This document shows positions 9,599 to 19,904 of a stretch of 54,060 nucleotides of DNA, piece after piece. The notes under the pieces were generated by a model that searched no databases, had not been told where the DNA came from, and saw nothing but the letters and a program-made list of their open reading frames with translations. The first letter of the stretch is position 1. Every line of letters starts with the position of its first letter. The translations under genes and the position numbers were made by a program. Source of the DNA: Gracilaria caudata (taxonomy: Eukaryota; Rhodophyta; Florideophyceae; Gracilariales; Gracilariaceae); NCBI GenBank assembly GCA_030374735.1, contig JASCIV010000072.1:1-54060 (forward strand). Direction: 5' to 3'.

Positions 9599-12235
9599 CT
9601 ATAATTGAAGCTTTGTGCTACCCTCGGGAAGGAGTCGTTTCCAGAAGATGCTTCCGTCTCGCAATACATTCGCGAAAAGTGGTATGACAATTCCAGCGAT
9701 GCGATCAAGCCCTCGCAGAGGCCACATTATCAAGTGCGCAACAGCAGGATCTACTGCTTTCGTGTAAGTGCTAGCTACCACCGCACTTCCCTTCCAAACA
9801 ACTGCGATTGAACCACTGGCTGTTTGCGGATTGTACAAACCCATCAAAGAGATTCGCTCGACACCACTGACTTGAGCTGGCTGACTGAATTCGATTCCAG
9901 ACTGGTGTGGTTCGGAAATGTTGATAAAATCCCCAGGCTTGACACTTTTGGCAGTGGCGAGTTTACCATTGATTGGCAAATAGTGTTGGGCAGATATTGG
10001 AAGTTCTCCGCCCGGGAACTTAATAAGAACGAAGAAATTTTCCACTTCGGGATTAGCGTGAGCAAAGGCCAATACCCGCGAAAGTTCACCACTTCCATCG
10101 ACAATGTAGTCGCCAACGCGAAGTTCCATCATAGAGATCAGAGATCTATCTTCGAGAATAACTTTTGTAGCCCCCGGAAAGCACGCAGATTCAGAGTCAT
10201 CAGTTTCAGTGGAATTTGGAGAGGACGATGCTGGGGAGGAACTTGGTGAGGGTGTAACACTGATGGACGGGGTCACTTGAGTCGAGCTGGGGCTCGGGGA
10301 ACTTAGAGGCGAAGACTCCATTGTCTCTTTCGGTTTGACGCTCGATGAAAGGGTCGGTGAAGCAACAAAGGACGCCGAAGGAGTAACAGTCGGGAAGATT
10401 GGACTTGGTGTTGCGGATGGCGAAACTGTTTGAGCTGCATCTTGGCTACCAGGCTGAAAGGCTTCACGCTCGGAGTCTCTGCTTCCGGCGGATGGGGAGG
10501 CCCCAGGAGAGGGTATTGATTTCTTACTCTTGTCGTCTTCCGTGTCATCTTCGTTTTCGTCTCCTTGGTTTGTGTCATCGGCATTAGCATGATCGCTTTT
10601 GGCGGGTTTTGGCGAAGGAACCGTATTGTTCTCCTCATCAGGTATCTTTTCAGGATCTCTTCTGCCTAGCGGTACAAACGAGTCACAGTTGCCCACAAGA
10701 AGCTCTCTTGTTCGTAGTGATGCCGTGTATGTACACACATCAAGATCACTAGACGTCTGCAGTGCGAATACATGTAGAGTGGCTGATTCCACCGACATTA
10801 TTTCAGCGTTAAGGATTTCTTCCCATTTGGCTTTGTCTTCGACACGCTTCTTAAGGTTGTTGGAGAGTTGATGAAGAATGTGATAGACTTCGAACAACAT
10901 AACAAAGTCTTCTGTGATGTTCTGCCCGCCGCATTTCGAACCACGACGAAAGGGGATAACTCCTCTCATCCCTTCAAGCCCTTCTCCAAACTTCATTAGC
11001 AACATACGTTTTGCTTCGAAGGAAAACTTGGCTGAAGAGTTATGGGAGAGCTCATCTCTAACCTCGTCGAAAAGCTTCTCCACAACGCCATGTAGCATAA
11101 GCCGTTTCATGATTCCTGCGTCGTACATCTTTTCGTCGTAAGAGACGACCTCTCCGATGGTATATATCCTCTTCGATGGACAAAGATTACCGTTCCATTT
11201 AATAGGCATCGGGATATAAGTTGCTTCCTCATTATTTGCATCATCATGTTCGTCCACGGAGTCCTGATGTACGATAGCGCGGTTCATCTCCTTGCTTTTG
11301 TTCATATCGACTTCAGAATCATCTTCATCCGTCAATGCTGGGAGAAAGGACACTATTTTCGGAAAGTGTGAAGTACAAGGACACAGCTGCCTTAGCTCGA
11401 AATGTGAGTGCAAAATGTTCTCCGGATCCATCGCCGTGGACCGAGGGATATCTCCGTGCTGTGTTGGGCTCACACCAGAATTCTCTTTCAAGTACTTGTG
11501 AATTAGCGCGGTAACGAATTCGATGTTGCTCTCTGTGAAGTAGGGGCATACGCTGTTACGCAGGCTCACAACAAGCGAGAAGTTAGAAGGCGTTTGCATT
11601 GCTTTTCCAATACTCATTGGTGATGTGGGCAACGAAAAGCTGTCCAGCAAGCTCTCGACTGGTAATATGGACAGGGTAACTTTGGGAGCAGGTTCTGGAC
11701 CACACTGTACCGTGTGATCTGGTATCAACCCGACCCAAATTGGAAAACCCTTATCGCCATTCGTCTCGGGAATGCTTGAAGTAGGATAAAGCTTCAGAGC
11801 CGTTGCGGCACCCGGTAGAGAAAAACATGCTTGGTTATCAACTCTCAATCCTGAACTGTAGTCAACTTCATAAACGCTGGGACCTTCGTTAGATACTGAA
11901 GACACATTTAGGATCTCAACCGAATCCGGACAACTTTCCATGTCGAAGCCAATCCCGGGAGGGAACGAATCTGTGATATTTGCTAAGGATACGTATTTCC
12001 CGGGAAGAGTCGTGTCCAGCGGGGGATGCGAGCTCCCGTCGATTGCAGAAATTGGTCCTTGGTGATCAGAAACCAATAAGTTGTCTGCTTGAGTGTTCGA
12101 TGGAGAGTGTACATGCAATGCGCTGATTCTCCTCAAAAGTTTCCTTTCGCCGAAAAGAAGTCTAGATGAACGTGCTTTGCAAAACGTAAAGCAAAAGGAC
12201 ACAGCAAAAATGGCCGCAAAGCGTATGTTGGGCAT
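9599..12235 (-). CDS. Secreted protein with C-terminal hedgehog-type Hint (Hog) domain
   Basis: The 878-residue product starts with a signal peptide (about residues 1-21, FAAIFAVSFCFTFC core). Residues 22-540 form a Cys-containing ectodomain I do not recognise, with several NxS/T sites. Residues 540-680 are an acidic then Ser/Pro/Thr-rich, mucin-like linker. Residues 685-830 are a Hint domain: it starts CFPGATKVILEDRSLISMME with the catalytic Cys-685 and LRVGDYIVDG, has SAQH (Ser-748, His-751) where hedgehog has TxxH, then GLYNPQTASGSIAV and VVASTYT, where animal hedgehog has VASCYA. A hydrophobic tail (AVAHLIMWPLRGLDRIAGIV) follows, as in hedgehog autoprocessing domains. By family analogy the Hint domain would cleave at Cys-685 and may attach an adduct to the ectodomain. 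Autoprocessing is inferred; Ser for Thr is conservative. The gene is intronless. Confidence 0.88.
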   Translation of the reverse strand: MPNIRFAAIFAVSFCFTFCKARSSRLLFGERKLLRRISALHVHSPSNTQADNLLVSDHQGPISAIDGSSHPPLDTTLPGKYVSLANITDSFPPGIGFDMESCPDSVEILNVSSVSNEGPSVYEVDYSSGLRVDNQACFSLPGAATALKLYPTSSIPETNGDKGFPIWVGLIPDHTVQCGPEPAPKVTLSILPVESLLDSFSLPTSPMSIGKAMQTPSNFSLVVSLRNSVCPYFTESNIEFVTALIHKYLKENSGVSPTQHGDIPRSTAMDPENILHSHFELRQLCPCTSHFPKIVSFLPALTDEDDSEVDMNKSKEMNRAIVHQDSVDEHDDANNEEATYIPMPIKWNGNLCPSKRIYTIGEVVSYDEKMYDAGIMKRLMLHGVVEKLFDEVRDELSHNSSAKFSFEAKRMLLMKFGEGLEGMRGVIPFRRGSKCGGQNITEDFVMLFEVYHILHQLSNNLKKRVEDKAKWEEILNAEIMSVESATLHVFALQTSSDLDVCTYTASLRTRELLVGNCDSFVPLGRRDPEKIPDEENNTVPSPKPAKSDHANADDTNQGDENEDDTEDDKSKKSIPSPGASPSAGSRDSEREAFQPGSQDAAQTVSPSATPSPIFPTVTPSASFVASPTLSSSVKPKETMESSPLSSPSPSSTQVTPSISVTPSPSSSPASSSPNSTETDDSESACFPGATKVILEDRSLISMMELRVGDYIVDGSGELSRVLAFAHANPEVENFFVLIKFPGGELPISAQHYLPINGKLATAKSVKPGDFINISEPHQSGIEFSQPAQVSGVERISLMGLYNPQTASGSIAVVWKGSAVVASTYTKAVDPAVAHLIMWPLRGLDRIAGIVIPLFANVLRDGSIFWKRLLPEGSTKLQL

Positions 12236-12391
12236 GATTGGAAGGAAGCTTTAGAAGACGATGTTGAATGAGGAGCAAATAGTTGTGGATAGTTCAGCAA
12301 AAGTGTACGTTGAAAGGGTCGGTTGAACGAGTACAAGTGTTTTTCTCATGAGAGGGTCGACGAGTGAGAAGCGGAATGGGAATTGCAGCTT

Positions 12392-12399
12392 CTTAAATA
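12392..12399 (-). promoter_or_regulatory. Possible TATA element of the Hint gene
   Basis: The minus strand reads CTATTTAAGA here, about 160 bp upstream of the Hint gene ATG. The match to a TATA box is loose and its distance would imply a leader of roughly 130 nt. Low confidence. Confidence 0.3.
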
Positions 12400-13598
12400 G
12401 TTCATGGAAAGGGACTTAGTGGGCAGTGTTGAACATCGCATTGACGGGTGAAAGCTTTCGTGGTACTGCATGGCTGCGAGATTCATGGGAGGCCAATGAT
12501 GTCACCGTGAGCGGATGCGGGATTCAAAATGACTACTCGGGCGTTGTTAAAGATTAATTGTCATAAGTATGCGAGCAGCGTTCACGGGCTTCCTGAACAA
12601 ATGGTGATTCAGAGCGCTCTATGTTGAATTAAAGGAAGGTGTGGAGTTTGATTCAGTCGAGTGTCTCTTCACGCTGAATTGAGTGTATGCGTAGCCTTCA
12701 GAAGAGGTGCCGAAAGAGGAAACTCACATCCAGAGGATGTCTCTACATCGCCGGTAGAATACACCTGCTATCTGGCGAATGCGCATCATAACACTGCCTT
12801 TGCCGTGCATGACGAAGTGGCACAAGAACTAATGAAGAGATAAACACAGCGCTTTCGCTCATGATACTAGCTGGCGGTTTGCGTATTCAAGGCAAGACCA
12901 TGGCTTTCCGTAGCGGAGCCCGGAACGGAAGCCCTTTTTTCTATTCACACACGAAAGCCTATCCTTAAACGGAGCGAATGGGATGGGATGTAGTTCAGCA
13001 GTATGTGTTGCTGGTAAGAAAAAGCACATTCTATGCTGCGGTAAACTACAGAGCAATATCACCGCACAGGTTCGGGCGGAACATGAACCGCATCAGATTC
13101 GGTTCATGTTCGGGCTCCAGAACGCGCGAAAATATTACCGATGCTCATCTCGATGCTTTAAGGACTTCGTATCAATACCACCGGAAGGTATTGTTTATCT
13201 ATCATTGAGATTATGCACGCATACCGCATCATGCCCATTAAGACAAAAAGGAAGAGCGCTGCCATTTTTAACCCTGGAACGTTTTTTGCCCGCTGACTGA
13301 ACTCGCATGTCACTTACGAATCAAAGGAGACTGTTCCTATCCATCACATGGCGACGAACGTCAAGAGTGTGAGGAAGGCCACCGTTGTGCGAAGGATCTT
13401 GGGCAGAGCCAGGCTCTGCGTTATCTTACTGCCGTTCTGGTTAAAGGGAAAGTGCCGAGGCAGTACCGTCGTACCAAAACGGTCTTCGAAACACATCATG
13501 TGATGATCACGTTGCGTACTCGTGACTCCCGAGTCGTGAGCCAATCCATTAATTTTTGAAAATTCACATGTAAGGGGTCAAGTCTGTCGTTCCTTGGG

Positions 13599-13620
13599 CT
13601 GGACAGTGTCCAGTGGACAC
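13599..13620. repeat. Overlapping palindromes upstream of PSMB2
   Basis: CTGGACA-G-TGTCCAG (13599-13613) and GTGTCCA-G-TGGACAC (13606-13620) overlap by eight bases, so the same GTGTCCAG core can pair in either direction. They lie about 220 bp upstream of the PSMB2 ATG. Seven-bp arms are near the chance level; the exact overlap is the unusual part. Confidence 0.6.
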
Positions 13621-13837
13621 ACGGTGCTGGACCTAATGTTATCTGCTTGTTGGAAGGTTCCTGAGCAAACGTCGGCAACGTTGATTCTTGACTTCCTGGA
13701 GCTGGCAGCTGATTGTTAAGGGTACATCTATCCTCATCTTCGTATATCTTGATCTTCATTTTGAATCCCGCTTCGTTCATATCAACTGCGATTTACTTCG
13801 CGACCTGCGCAACAAGAAATTCTTGCAGAGCTTCATT

Positions 13838-14603
13838 ATGGAATCTGTAATTGCTCTTGAAGGCGATGGCTTTGTTATGATTGCGGCAGATGTATCCAAT
13901 GCACGATCAATTGTCGTCATGAAGGACGACGTCGATAAGATTCGTGCTCTCGACGATCAGAAATTGTTCGCTGCGGTTGGAATCCCAGGAGATGTGTCAA
14001 AATTCTGTGAGCACATCCAGAAAGACGTGCAACTTTATAACATGCGGTCTGGTATCACCATGTCCACCGCTGCTATGGCAAACTATACTCGTGGAGAGCT
14101 TGCCAGGTTCCTAAGGTATGTTTTTATTATTGCCGATGAAAACAAAACGAACAAAAATGTAACGTATTGTACTCTTAGACTAACCAATATTTGATGGACC
14201 ACACAGACGATCTCCATTTCAATGTAACATCCTTATGGCTGGTTATGATGCACCTCCTAATGGAAAAGGAGCTTCACTGTATTCTTGCGACTATTTGGGA
14301 ACATTGGTGAAGCTCAGGTTTGCTGCTGAGGGATATGCTCAGTACTTTGTTTTGTCTACATTGGACCGTTACTGGAAAAAGAATTTAAGCGTGGACGAAG
14401 GTTTGCAAATCATAAGGAAGTGCATCGCAGAAATTCAAAAGCGTCTCGTTATCAGCCAGCCTCGATTTTCTATCAAAATGGTTGGCAAAGATGGCGTTAC
14501 CATTTTAGATGCTGCAGATAGCACCACCCCAGGAAAGCAAACTGACGTGATGGTTACAGAAGCTCCGATACAGACTGCCACGGCGCAAGAGGCCACGGCA
14601 TAA
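13838..14603 (+). CDS. PSMB2: 20S proteasome subunit beta type-2 (beta-4, Pre1), one intron
   Basis: This is a non-catalytic beta subunit of the 20S core proteasome. Exon 1 is 13838-14115 and exon 2 is 14207-14603; the 91-bp intron starts GTATGT, ends CACAG and has a CTAAC branch-like sequence. Splicing restores an Arg codon and gives 224 residues (yeast Pre1 198). The product aligns along its length with Pre1/PSMB2: start MESVIALEGDGFVMIAAD with no catalytic-Thr propeptide, KDDVDKIRALDDQKLFA, GDVSKFCEHIQKDVQLY, then RSPFQCNILMAGYD, LYSCDYLGTLVKL and the helix ending in CIAEIQKRL. The extra length is a C-terminal Thr/Ala/Gln-rich tail after GKDGVTILD. Met at 13838 matches the family start; the frame upstream is leader. 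Confidence 0.95.
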
Positions 14604-14886
14604 ACAATCCCAGTAAACCTGTTGTAATCCTGCTCAAAGATATAGAAGCTGACTATTGAATACCTGAACGAACGAAAGTTATGAAGGGGGATGTCCCTCT
14701 TCTACTTAATGCCCGAGGGCATTGACGAGATGTTTAGACTGGAATTAGTGCTGATGAGGTGCTGCTTGTGAGATCCTCAAGCTAGTTGTGCGCTCTATGT
14801 ACAACGGACGAACGAAAATGCAAAACCCAGGTTTGTCATTATTGTCCGGGCGTGGCGTTCCCTTGTAGCAGTAGAGACTGAGTTCG
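14604..14886. other. Short gap between convergent genes
   Basis: The 283-bp gap between PSMB2 and the EGF-RING gene holds a hairpin ATGCCC-GA-GGGCAT at 14709-14722 preceded by AGGGGGATGTCCCTC, about 90-120 bp after the PSMB2 stop. It may fold in the 3' untranslated region. A similar AGGGGGGTGTCCCTCC word occurs near 37642 in another gap. Confidence 0.45.
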
Positions 14887-16620
14887 TCAAAGGGCGTCTG
14901 CTCCGAACCGACGATTATTTCCTTGTTCTTCGCGAAATAGGGCCACATCTGCGTCATCATCCTCAGCGTTCGATCTTCCCCTGACGACGGCCAATCTGGA
15001 AGACGCCCACGTGGATATGGAACGCAGTAGTCCGGTAATAACTCGTATAGTTCTTCGTCTCAAAGAACCGCGTACCATCTCTCCGTGTATTCGGGCTGGT
15101 TTTCGGCATCTCGGACATGTAGCATTTGTTAGAAGCCATTGATCCAGACAGCTAGAATGATAGGAATGACCACAGGCCAATCTCCGAAGATATTCTCCTT
15201 CCTCAAAACTACAAAGACATACCGAACAACATACATCGCCAGTGGCACCCAGAGCGGCCGTCTCATTCTTTGTGAAGACAAATGCTGGAAACATTGCGTT
15301 CACCTCTGCCTCAGAAAGCTTGTCCGGTTGTGGCGTGTACTCATCAAGATGATGACGGTTTACAACTCCGAAAAACTGTTGCCGGAACACACTTGCCCAG
15401 ACAGAAACGCATACAACCATTGTCAGCAGTATCAACATACTCAATAACAACGGCAGCAATAAAAAGTTCAATCCTACTTCCCATTGTCGTTGAGAATTTG
15501 TGGGTGGACACTGTCGTTCCCCTTCCTTAGGGGACTTTTTCATACATGGGAAGGCATCCACCATTACTCGCACGCTGGAATGCGTAGACACTAGTTCAAT
15601 GTTTGAGAACTGCGAACGGCCTCGAGAAAGCCAGAGTGTTCTGTGCATGTTATAGACGCCGATGTACAATATTTCGCCTTCCTTCATGTCAGATCGAACA
15701 ACTGTCTGTATTCGCTGCCTTGCAAGAACGCCGTTTGTGTCCGAAAATTGGCGATCAAATAACGATGGAAGTGGAGTACCACTGTCAAGTCTACCTCCGT
15801 TCTCCCCAAGACGCTTTGCAAACAGAATTGGTTGGGAGGTAATGAGATTTGCAGAAAAGCTGCTGATGTGCATCACCACAGCAACGCTCCCGTTGTGAGG
15901 AACTGTATAACTGAAGTACATCATGCGCTCGCTGGGTACGTCGAATGGCGTCGCAGGTAACGGGCTAACCTCGTTTTGGCAGTATCGCCCACCATACCCC
16001 TTTTGACATTGGCAATCATTTGAAACGCATGTACCTTTTCCTGAACACTGCTCACTTCCCTGACCAAATGGACAGACACTTTCTGGTCCCGGATGAAGCG
16101 AAACACGTATTGTGGCATTCAAATCCTTTTTGATGGTGTTGTTGTGGTTGAGAAGTCGCACGTAGAGCTTCTTCCCGAAGTTTGGAAGAATGATGTAATG
16201 ATAGCTGCGTCGCGTCCAAGCGGCTTCAAAGTCACCAAAGACGGCATGCCGTTTAAATGGGCGCGTACCAGGTGGAGCGTCTACTAAGCTGGCTAGCAGC
16301 AAGACCTCGGGTTGAAGCTCAAAGTACTGTTCCGGGTCATACCAAGCCTCAACAAGCAATGTCGAAGTGTCGTTGGCGTCGGGAGGTTGTAACGCAAAGG
16401 TAAGCGAATAGCCTGGTGGCACAATTGTCTTCAGTGACGTGCGTGAGGACGAGGAGACCACAATGGTACCAAGCTGCAATGGAGGCAACATACGAATTGG
16501 GAAAGGGTTGTGCGCCAGAGTCGATGGCGTGGCTATGAACACGAGCAAAAAAAGCGGCAACCGGCGCGTTACCTCGCGCAGTAACGTACGGCGCGACGCG
16601 GGAGCGGCGGCTGTGGACAT
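14887..16620 (-). CDS. Membrane RING-H2 E3 ubiquitin ligase with EGF-like ectodomain
   Basis: The 577-residue product is a single-pass type I membrane protein. A signal peptide covers about residues 20-36 (LPLFLLVFIATPSTLA). The ectodomain has an EGF-like module at 183-214 with six Cys (CSGKGTCVSNDCQCQKGYGG core) and several NxS/T sites. A membrane span lies at about 384-408. The cytosolic part carries a RING-H2 finger at 465-505: Cys-465, Cys-468, Cys-483, His-485, His-488, Cys-491, Cys-502, Cys-505 with spacing C2C-14-C1H2H2C-10-C2C. RING-H2 proteins recruit E2 enzymes and ubiquitinate membrane or endosomal targets. The combination resembles animal and plant PA-TM-RING layouts but with EGF instead of the PA domain. 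The ligand and targets are unknown. An acidic tail (AEDDDAD) follows the RING. Confidence 0.88.
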   Translation of the reverse strand: MSTAAAPASRRTLLREVTRRLPLFLLVFIATPSTLAHNPFPIRMLPPLQLGTIVVSSSSRTSLKTIVPPGYSLTFALQPPDANDTSTLLVEAWYDPEQYFELQPEVLLLASLVDAPPGTRPFKRHAVFGDFEAAWTRRSYHYIILPNFGKKLYVRLLNHNNTIKKDLNATIRVSLHPGPESVCPFGQGSEQCSGKGTCVSNDCQCQKGYGGRYCQNEVSPLPATPFDVPSERMMYFSYTVPHNGSVAVVMHISSFSANLITSQPILFAKRLGENGGRLDSGTPLPSLFDRQFSDTNGVLARQRIQTVVRSDMKEGEILYIGVYNMHRTLWLSRGRSQFSNIELVSTHSSVRVMVDAFPCMKKSPKEGERQCPPTNSQRQWEVGLNFLLLPLLLSMLILLTMVVCVSVWASVFRQQFFGVVNRHHLDEYTPQPDKLSEAEVNAMFPAFVFTKNETAALGATGDVCCSVCLCSFEEGEYLRRLACGHSYHSSCLDQWLLTNATCPRCRKPARIHGEMVRGSLRRRTIRVITGLLRSISTWASSRLAVVRGRSNAEDDDADVALFREEQGNNRRFGADAL

Positions 16621-17504
16621 GGCGAAGATAATGGTTCATCAGCGATGCTGATGAGGCAGAGTATGGGGGAGCAAAAGAACTGGCGGGGGTACAAATGGGC
16701 GCACGATGCCCTCAGTCGCCCGTGAGAACGCGTGGGAGAGGAGTTGCTACTACCCAGAACGTTGCTGGCTTTCTATGTTCGATGGCGAGAATTGAGATGG
16801 CGCACACATGCAGACACACAGGGCTTGCACACGTGTTTCAGCAGCTGTGCTTCAATTTTTATTGGTGAATCGACCCATCTCTGATTTGCACGCTTCTACA
16901 CAGATAGCGTTCTACCCTCTCTAGCACGCTGCGCCAAGATTTTTTGCACTAACAGTAGATATCTGCGACCTGCTTCGGCTTTTCATACCTCAGAAGAGGA
17001 TGATCCAGCGCAGTCTATAACATGTTTTTGAGTCGGTTCTTCTGTCTTCGGCGAATTTTTCAGGCTTCAAACGCATTTTCTGTGTGCTCGTGTATCGATA
17101 GTATCTGCATCCTGCTGGATGGACTGATACGTTTCGAGGTCTCGGGGAAGAAAGAGCAAATGTGAATGGCGCACTCATACTAGTGTGGGCTCCTGGATTT
17201 CCGGAATACAGAGCGTGCGCGCAGTATAGATACAGTCTTGCAAATGGCGGCGGATGCACGAGTATAGCAGAAGTTTAGACGCTGGGTAAGGTGTCTGAAG
17301 CCAAATGTGCTCTCAAGTGTTTGAAAGAGAGACGCAAACACACCGGTCCGCTCGAGTCAATTTGAAGGAACATCTCCTTGCGTAACAAAGTGTTGAGAGG
17401 GCTAACTTCGTACCAACTCATATCGGTTCAAGGCTCATCACCAGCCAGGAAACCGGTTAGGCAACCGGTAATGCAAGACTATCTCCTTGCCGCGTGCAGC
17501 GAGC
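16621..17504. other. Gap upstream of the EGF-RING gene
   Basis: This 884-bp gap contains the promoter of the EGF-RING gene and the 3' end of RFC1, both on the minus strand. I see no further gene, RNA gene or strong repeat. Confidence 0.45.
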
Positions 17505-19904
17505 TCATTTGCGACGCCCTCGTGCTTTCCCTTTCGCAGTGCCTTTAGTTGTTCGTGAGCTACCCGCAGTCTTTCCACGCCCGCGACCACCTCGCGCTCC
17601 CTTGCTGCTGCTGGTCTTAGCGGCCGTTTTTGCCTTTGCGCCTTTCCTTGTCTTTCTCGATTGTTTCTTGCTGAAATCTTGTACATAATCATCGTCGTCA
17701 CTGTCTTCCTCCACATCTTCTTCTACTTCAAGTGACAAGTCATCATCAACGACCGCGACATCTTCACCTCCTCTGGGAACGGAACTCTTCTTGGCTGCTG
17801 CCACAGTTTCCGCCGTCTTCACACCGACACGGCAACCGGTCACAGTACTGCGCGCATGCGTGCTAGAATTGTATGCACGCGTGAAGGCAGTTTTCACAGG
17901 AGTTTTGATGTTCTCTAGGGGACTTCTTCCCTTACCGTATACTCCGCACTCCAGCACATCCATCCAATCCGGTTCACGTTGCAGGTAGTAGCTGTCCAGC
18001 CGATCGGTTACTTCATCAATTCCAGCCTCACCGGAACGTATCAATGGTGTAGCGAAGCATGCGGTAAGGGAAGGAATATAGTCAAGCCTGAAACTGCGCG
18101 TAGATCCAGAACTGGTTTTTGCAGCTCTGACTTTCATTTCTAACCCTTGAACGATTCGTTTCCATTTGTTTCCCCTCGAGATGTTGCCTAGCAGAGATGG
18201 GAACATGATTTGCGCGCCAATTCCACCCGCTAGCAGCGTTCCAGGTCTCAATGACGACAGAACGGCACCGGTAGGCATGAGGTCCCACCTCTGTTGACCC
18301 CTGACAAGGGCATTGCACAGATCTCCTTCTGATATGCTCTCTGCAGCATCAGCTAATGCTTCCAAGGACTGAGTAGCGGCCATAGTGTGAGGGTAGTTCT
18401 CTTGTATGAACAACGGAATTAAATCCGCATCCGTGAAATAACTATCAGTACGTGCAATGAGTGAATTTGAAGAGCCATCTATTCCTGGTTGAAAGAAACT
18501 TCTTGCCAGTTCGAATATAGACTTCTGTATGACAGTCTTGCCTTCAGACTGAAGTCTATTCTTCACATCACCAAACGAGAGGCTTGGGGAGTTGGTCCTC
18601 CACGCTTGCAAGAGGTTAATCATTTGTCTAATATCTCCATTGCAACCCTCAGCGAGCTTTGCTAAGGTTTGATCTTGGATTACACCGAAGCCTTCCTTTC
18701 GAACAATATGTACAAGACGAGAAGTAACCTGCTTCACCATAGGCTTTCGAAATCGGATCTTAAAACAATTATTAGCCAACGACCGCATATTAGAAGATGA
18801 ATCATCATTAGCAATACAGATGATTGGTACCTTCGACTTCTTGATCAGTCGAATTAATTCTTGCGAACCGCCTCTATCACCGGAACTCATGCCATCAACT
18901 TCATCCATGATAAGTACCTGTCCGTATGGGTAAAGGGTCTTCTTCTTCTTCTTCTTTTCCTTAGATATACTAAAGTACTTTGACATAGTGTTGGCGACCA
19001 TGACAGTCTCACCGAGCACCTGCACACCGCCCTTGTTTCGCACATCTGACGCATTGAATTCATGTGGTTCAAAACCAGCTTCCCGACAGACAATATGCGC
19101 TGCTGTGGTCTTGCCGATACCTGGAGGTCCAACAAGCAATGCAGCAGCATATTCCGAGTCTGATCGATCCTTTAGTTTTTTTGAGTGTCCATCTGAGTAC
19201 AAAAACCTTGATTTCCATGCCGAAAGCCAATACGAAAGATCCTTGACCGCCTTTTGATTGGCCACGAGCTCAGATATAGACGTCGGTTTATATTTGTCGA
19301 CCCAAAGCTGAGCAGAATTTGCAGACGGTTTCGCACGAGTGGAATCCCCAGTCTTAGAAGGGATCGAATTGGCAGAGCTAGATTTCGGCTGGCCTTTTGT
19401 ACTTGAAACGGAATCCTTTTTGACTGCAGGTTTGGCATCAACCGGCTCTTCTACTAAGTTCATTGGCTGGTGATTCGGCCGAGACGGTGACTGGGGCGGT
19501 TGTGGTCGTGAGCCATTAATCATTGCAAATAAAGCATCTTCGTCGATCTTTGGAATCCTCCTTGCGTCGAGCTTGGACATTTTGGAAGCTCCAGGGTCAG
19601 TACCAACGATACCATGGGTAACCTTGCCACTAACAGCAGAAACCACACGTGCACCATACTCCTTACAGAGGTCGGTGCACTCTTCACGAAGCAACGAATC
19701 TAGCACACCAGTTATGACAAAGACCTTTCCTGAGAGACAGTTCGGAGCGCCCACCGGCAGAGGCTTATTGCCGCGGTTGGGAGGGTCATCGGTGCGCGGC
19801 TGCCAGCGCGCTTTCTTTTTCGGCGGCTCTGCGTTTGTAGGCTGCGGACCGCCGAAGCCCAGAGACGAGCGTTTCTTGGATTGAGTAGCGGGTTTTCTCG
19901 GCAT
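17505..19904 (-). CDS. RFC1: Replication factor C large subunit
   Basis: RFC1 is the large subunit of the clamp loader that opens PCNA and places it on primed DNA. The 799-residue product has the family layout: a BRCT domain at about 52-130 (NCLSGKVFVITGVLDSLLRE, GKVTHGIVG), a disordered linker, then an AAA+ module with WVDKYKPTSISELV, Walker A GPPGIGKTT (259-267), NASDVRNKGG, Walker B LIMDEVDG (331-338) and the sensor segment CIANDDSSSN, followed by the RFC1 C-terminal domain. A poly-Lys run (317-322) lies between Walker A and B, as in other RFC1 proteins. The C terminus is acidic, then strongly basic with GRGRGK and KGKARGRRK. It is shorter than human RFC1 (about 1150), mostly at the N terminus; a PCNA-binding box is not obvious. 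It faces a tetraspanin-like gene across a promoter with an E2F-type site. Confidence 0.96.
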   Translation of the reverse strand: MPRKPATQSKKRSSLGFGGPQPTNAEPPKKKARWQPRTDDPPNRGNKPLPVGAPNCLSGKVFVITGVLDSLLREECTDLCKEYGARVVSAVSGKVTHGIVGTDPGASKMSKLDARRIPKIDEDALFAMINGSRPQPPQSPSRPNHQPMNLVEEPVDAKPAVKKDSVSSTKGQPKSSSANSIPSKTGDSTRAKPSANSAQLWVDKYKPTSISELVANQKAVKDLSYWLSAWKSRFLYSDGHSKKLKDRSDSEYAAALLVGPPGIGKTTAAHIVCREAGFEPHEFNASDVRNKGGVQVLGETVMVANTMSKYFSISKEKKKKKKTLYPYGQVLIMDEVDGMSSGDRGGSQELIRLIKKSKVPIICIANDDSSSNMRSLANNCFKIRFRKPMVKQVTSRLVHIVRKEGFGVIQDQTLAKLAEGCNGDIRQMINLLQAWRTNSPSLSFGDVKNRLQSEGKTVIQKSIFELARSFFQPGIDGSSNSLIARTDSYFTDADLIPLFIQENYPHTMAATQSLEALADAAESISEGDLCNALVRGQQRWDLMPTGAVLSSLRPGTLLAGGIGAQIMFPSLLGNISRGNKWKRIVQGLEMKVRAAKTSSGSTRSFRLDYIPSLTACFATPLIRSGEAGIDEVTDRLDSYYLQREPDWMDVLECGVYGKGRSPLENIKTPVKTAFTRAYNSSTHARSTVTGCRVGVKTAETVAAAKKSSVPRGGEDVAVVDDDLSLEVEEDVEEDSDDDDYVQDFSKKQSRKTRKGAKAKTAAKTSSSKGARGGRGRGKTAGSSRTTKGTAKGKARGRRK

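Larger units (their letters stand above)
12236..13837. other. 1.6-kb gap between divergent Hint and PSMB2 genes
   Basis: This gap should contain both promoters. A TATA-like TATTTAAG is on the minus strand at 12392-12399. Two overlapping perfect palindromes lie at 13599-13620 (CTGGACA-G-TGTCCAG and GTGTCCA-G-TGGACAC). Several short open frames cross the gap on both strands; none has a recognisable product, and none joins to a neighbour by a clear intron. A tRNA-like A-box word near 12990 lacks a partner B box. Confidence 0.45.

Noticed and set aside
12978..13085. A-box-like word (TAGTTCAGCAG) suggesting a tRNA
   Set aside because: No B box with proper spacing and no cloverleaf can be drawn.
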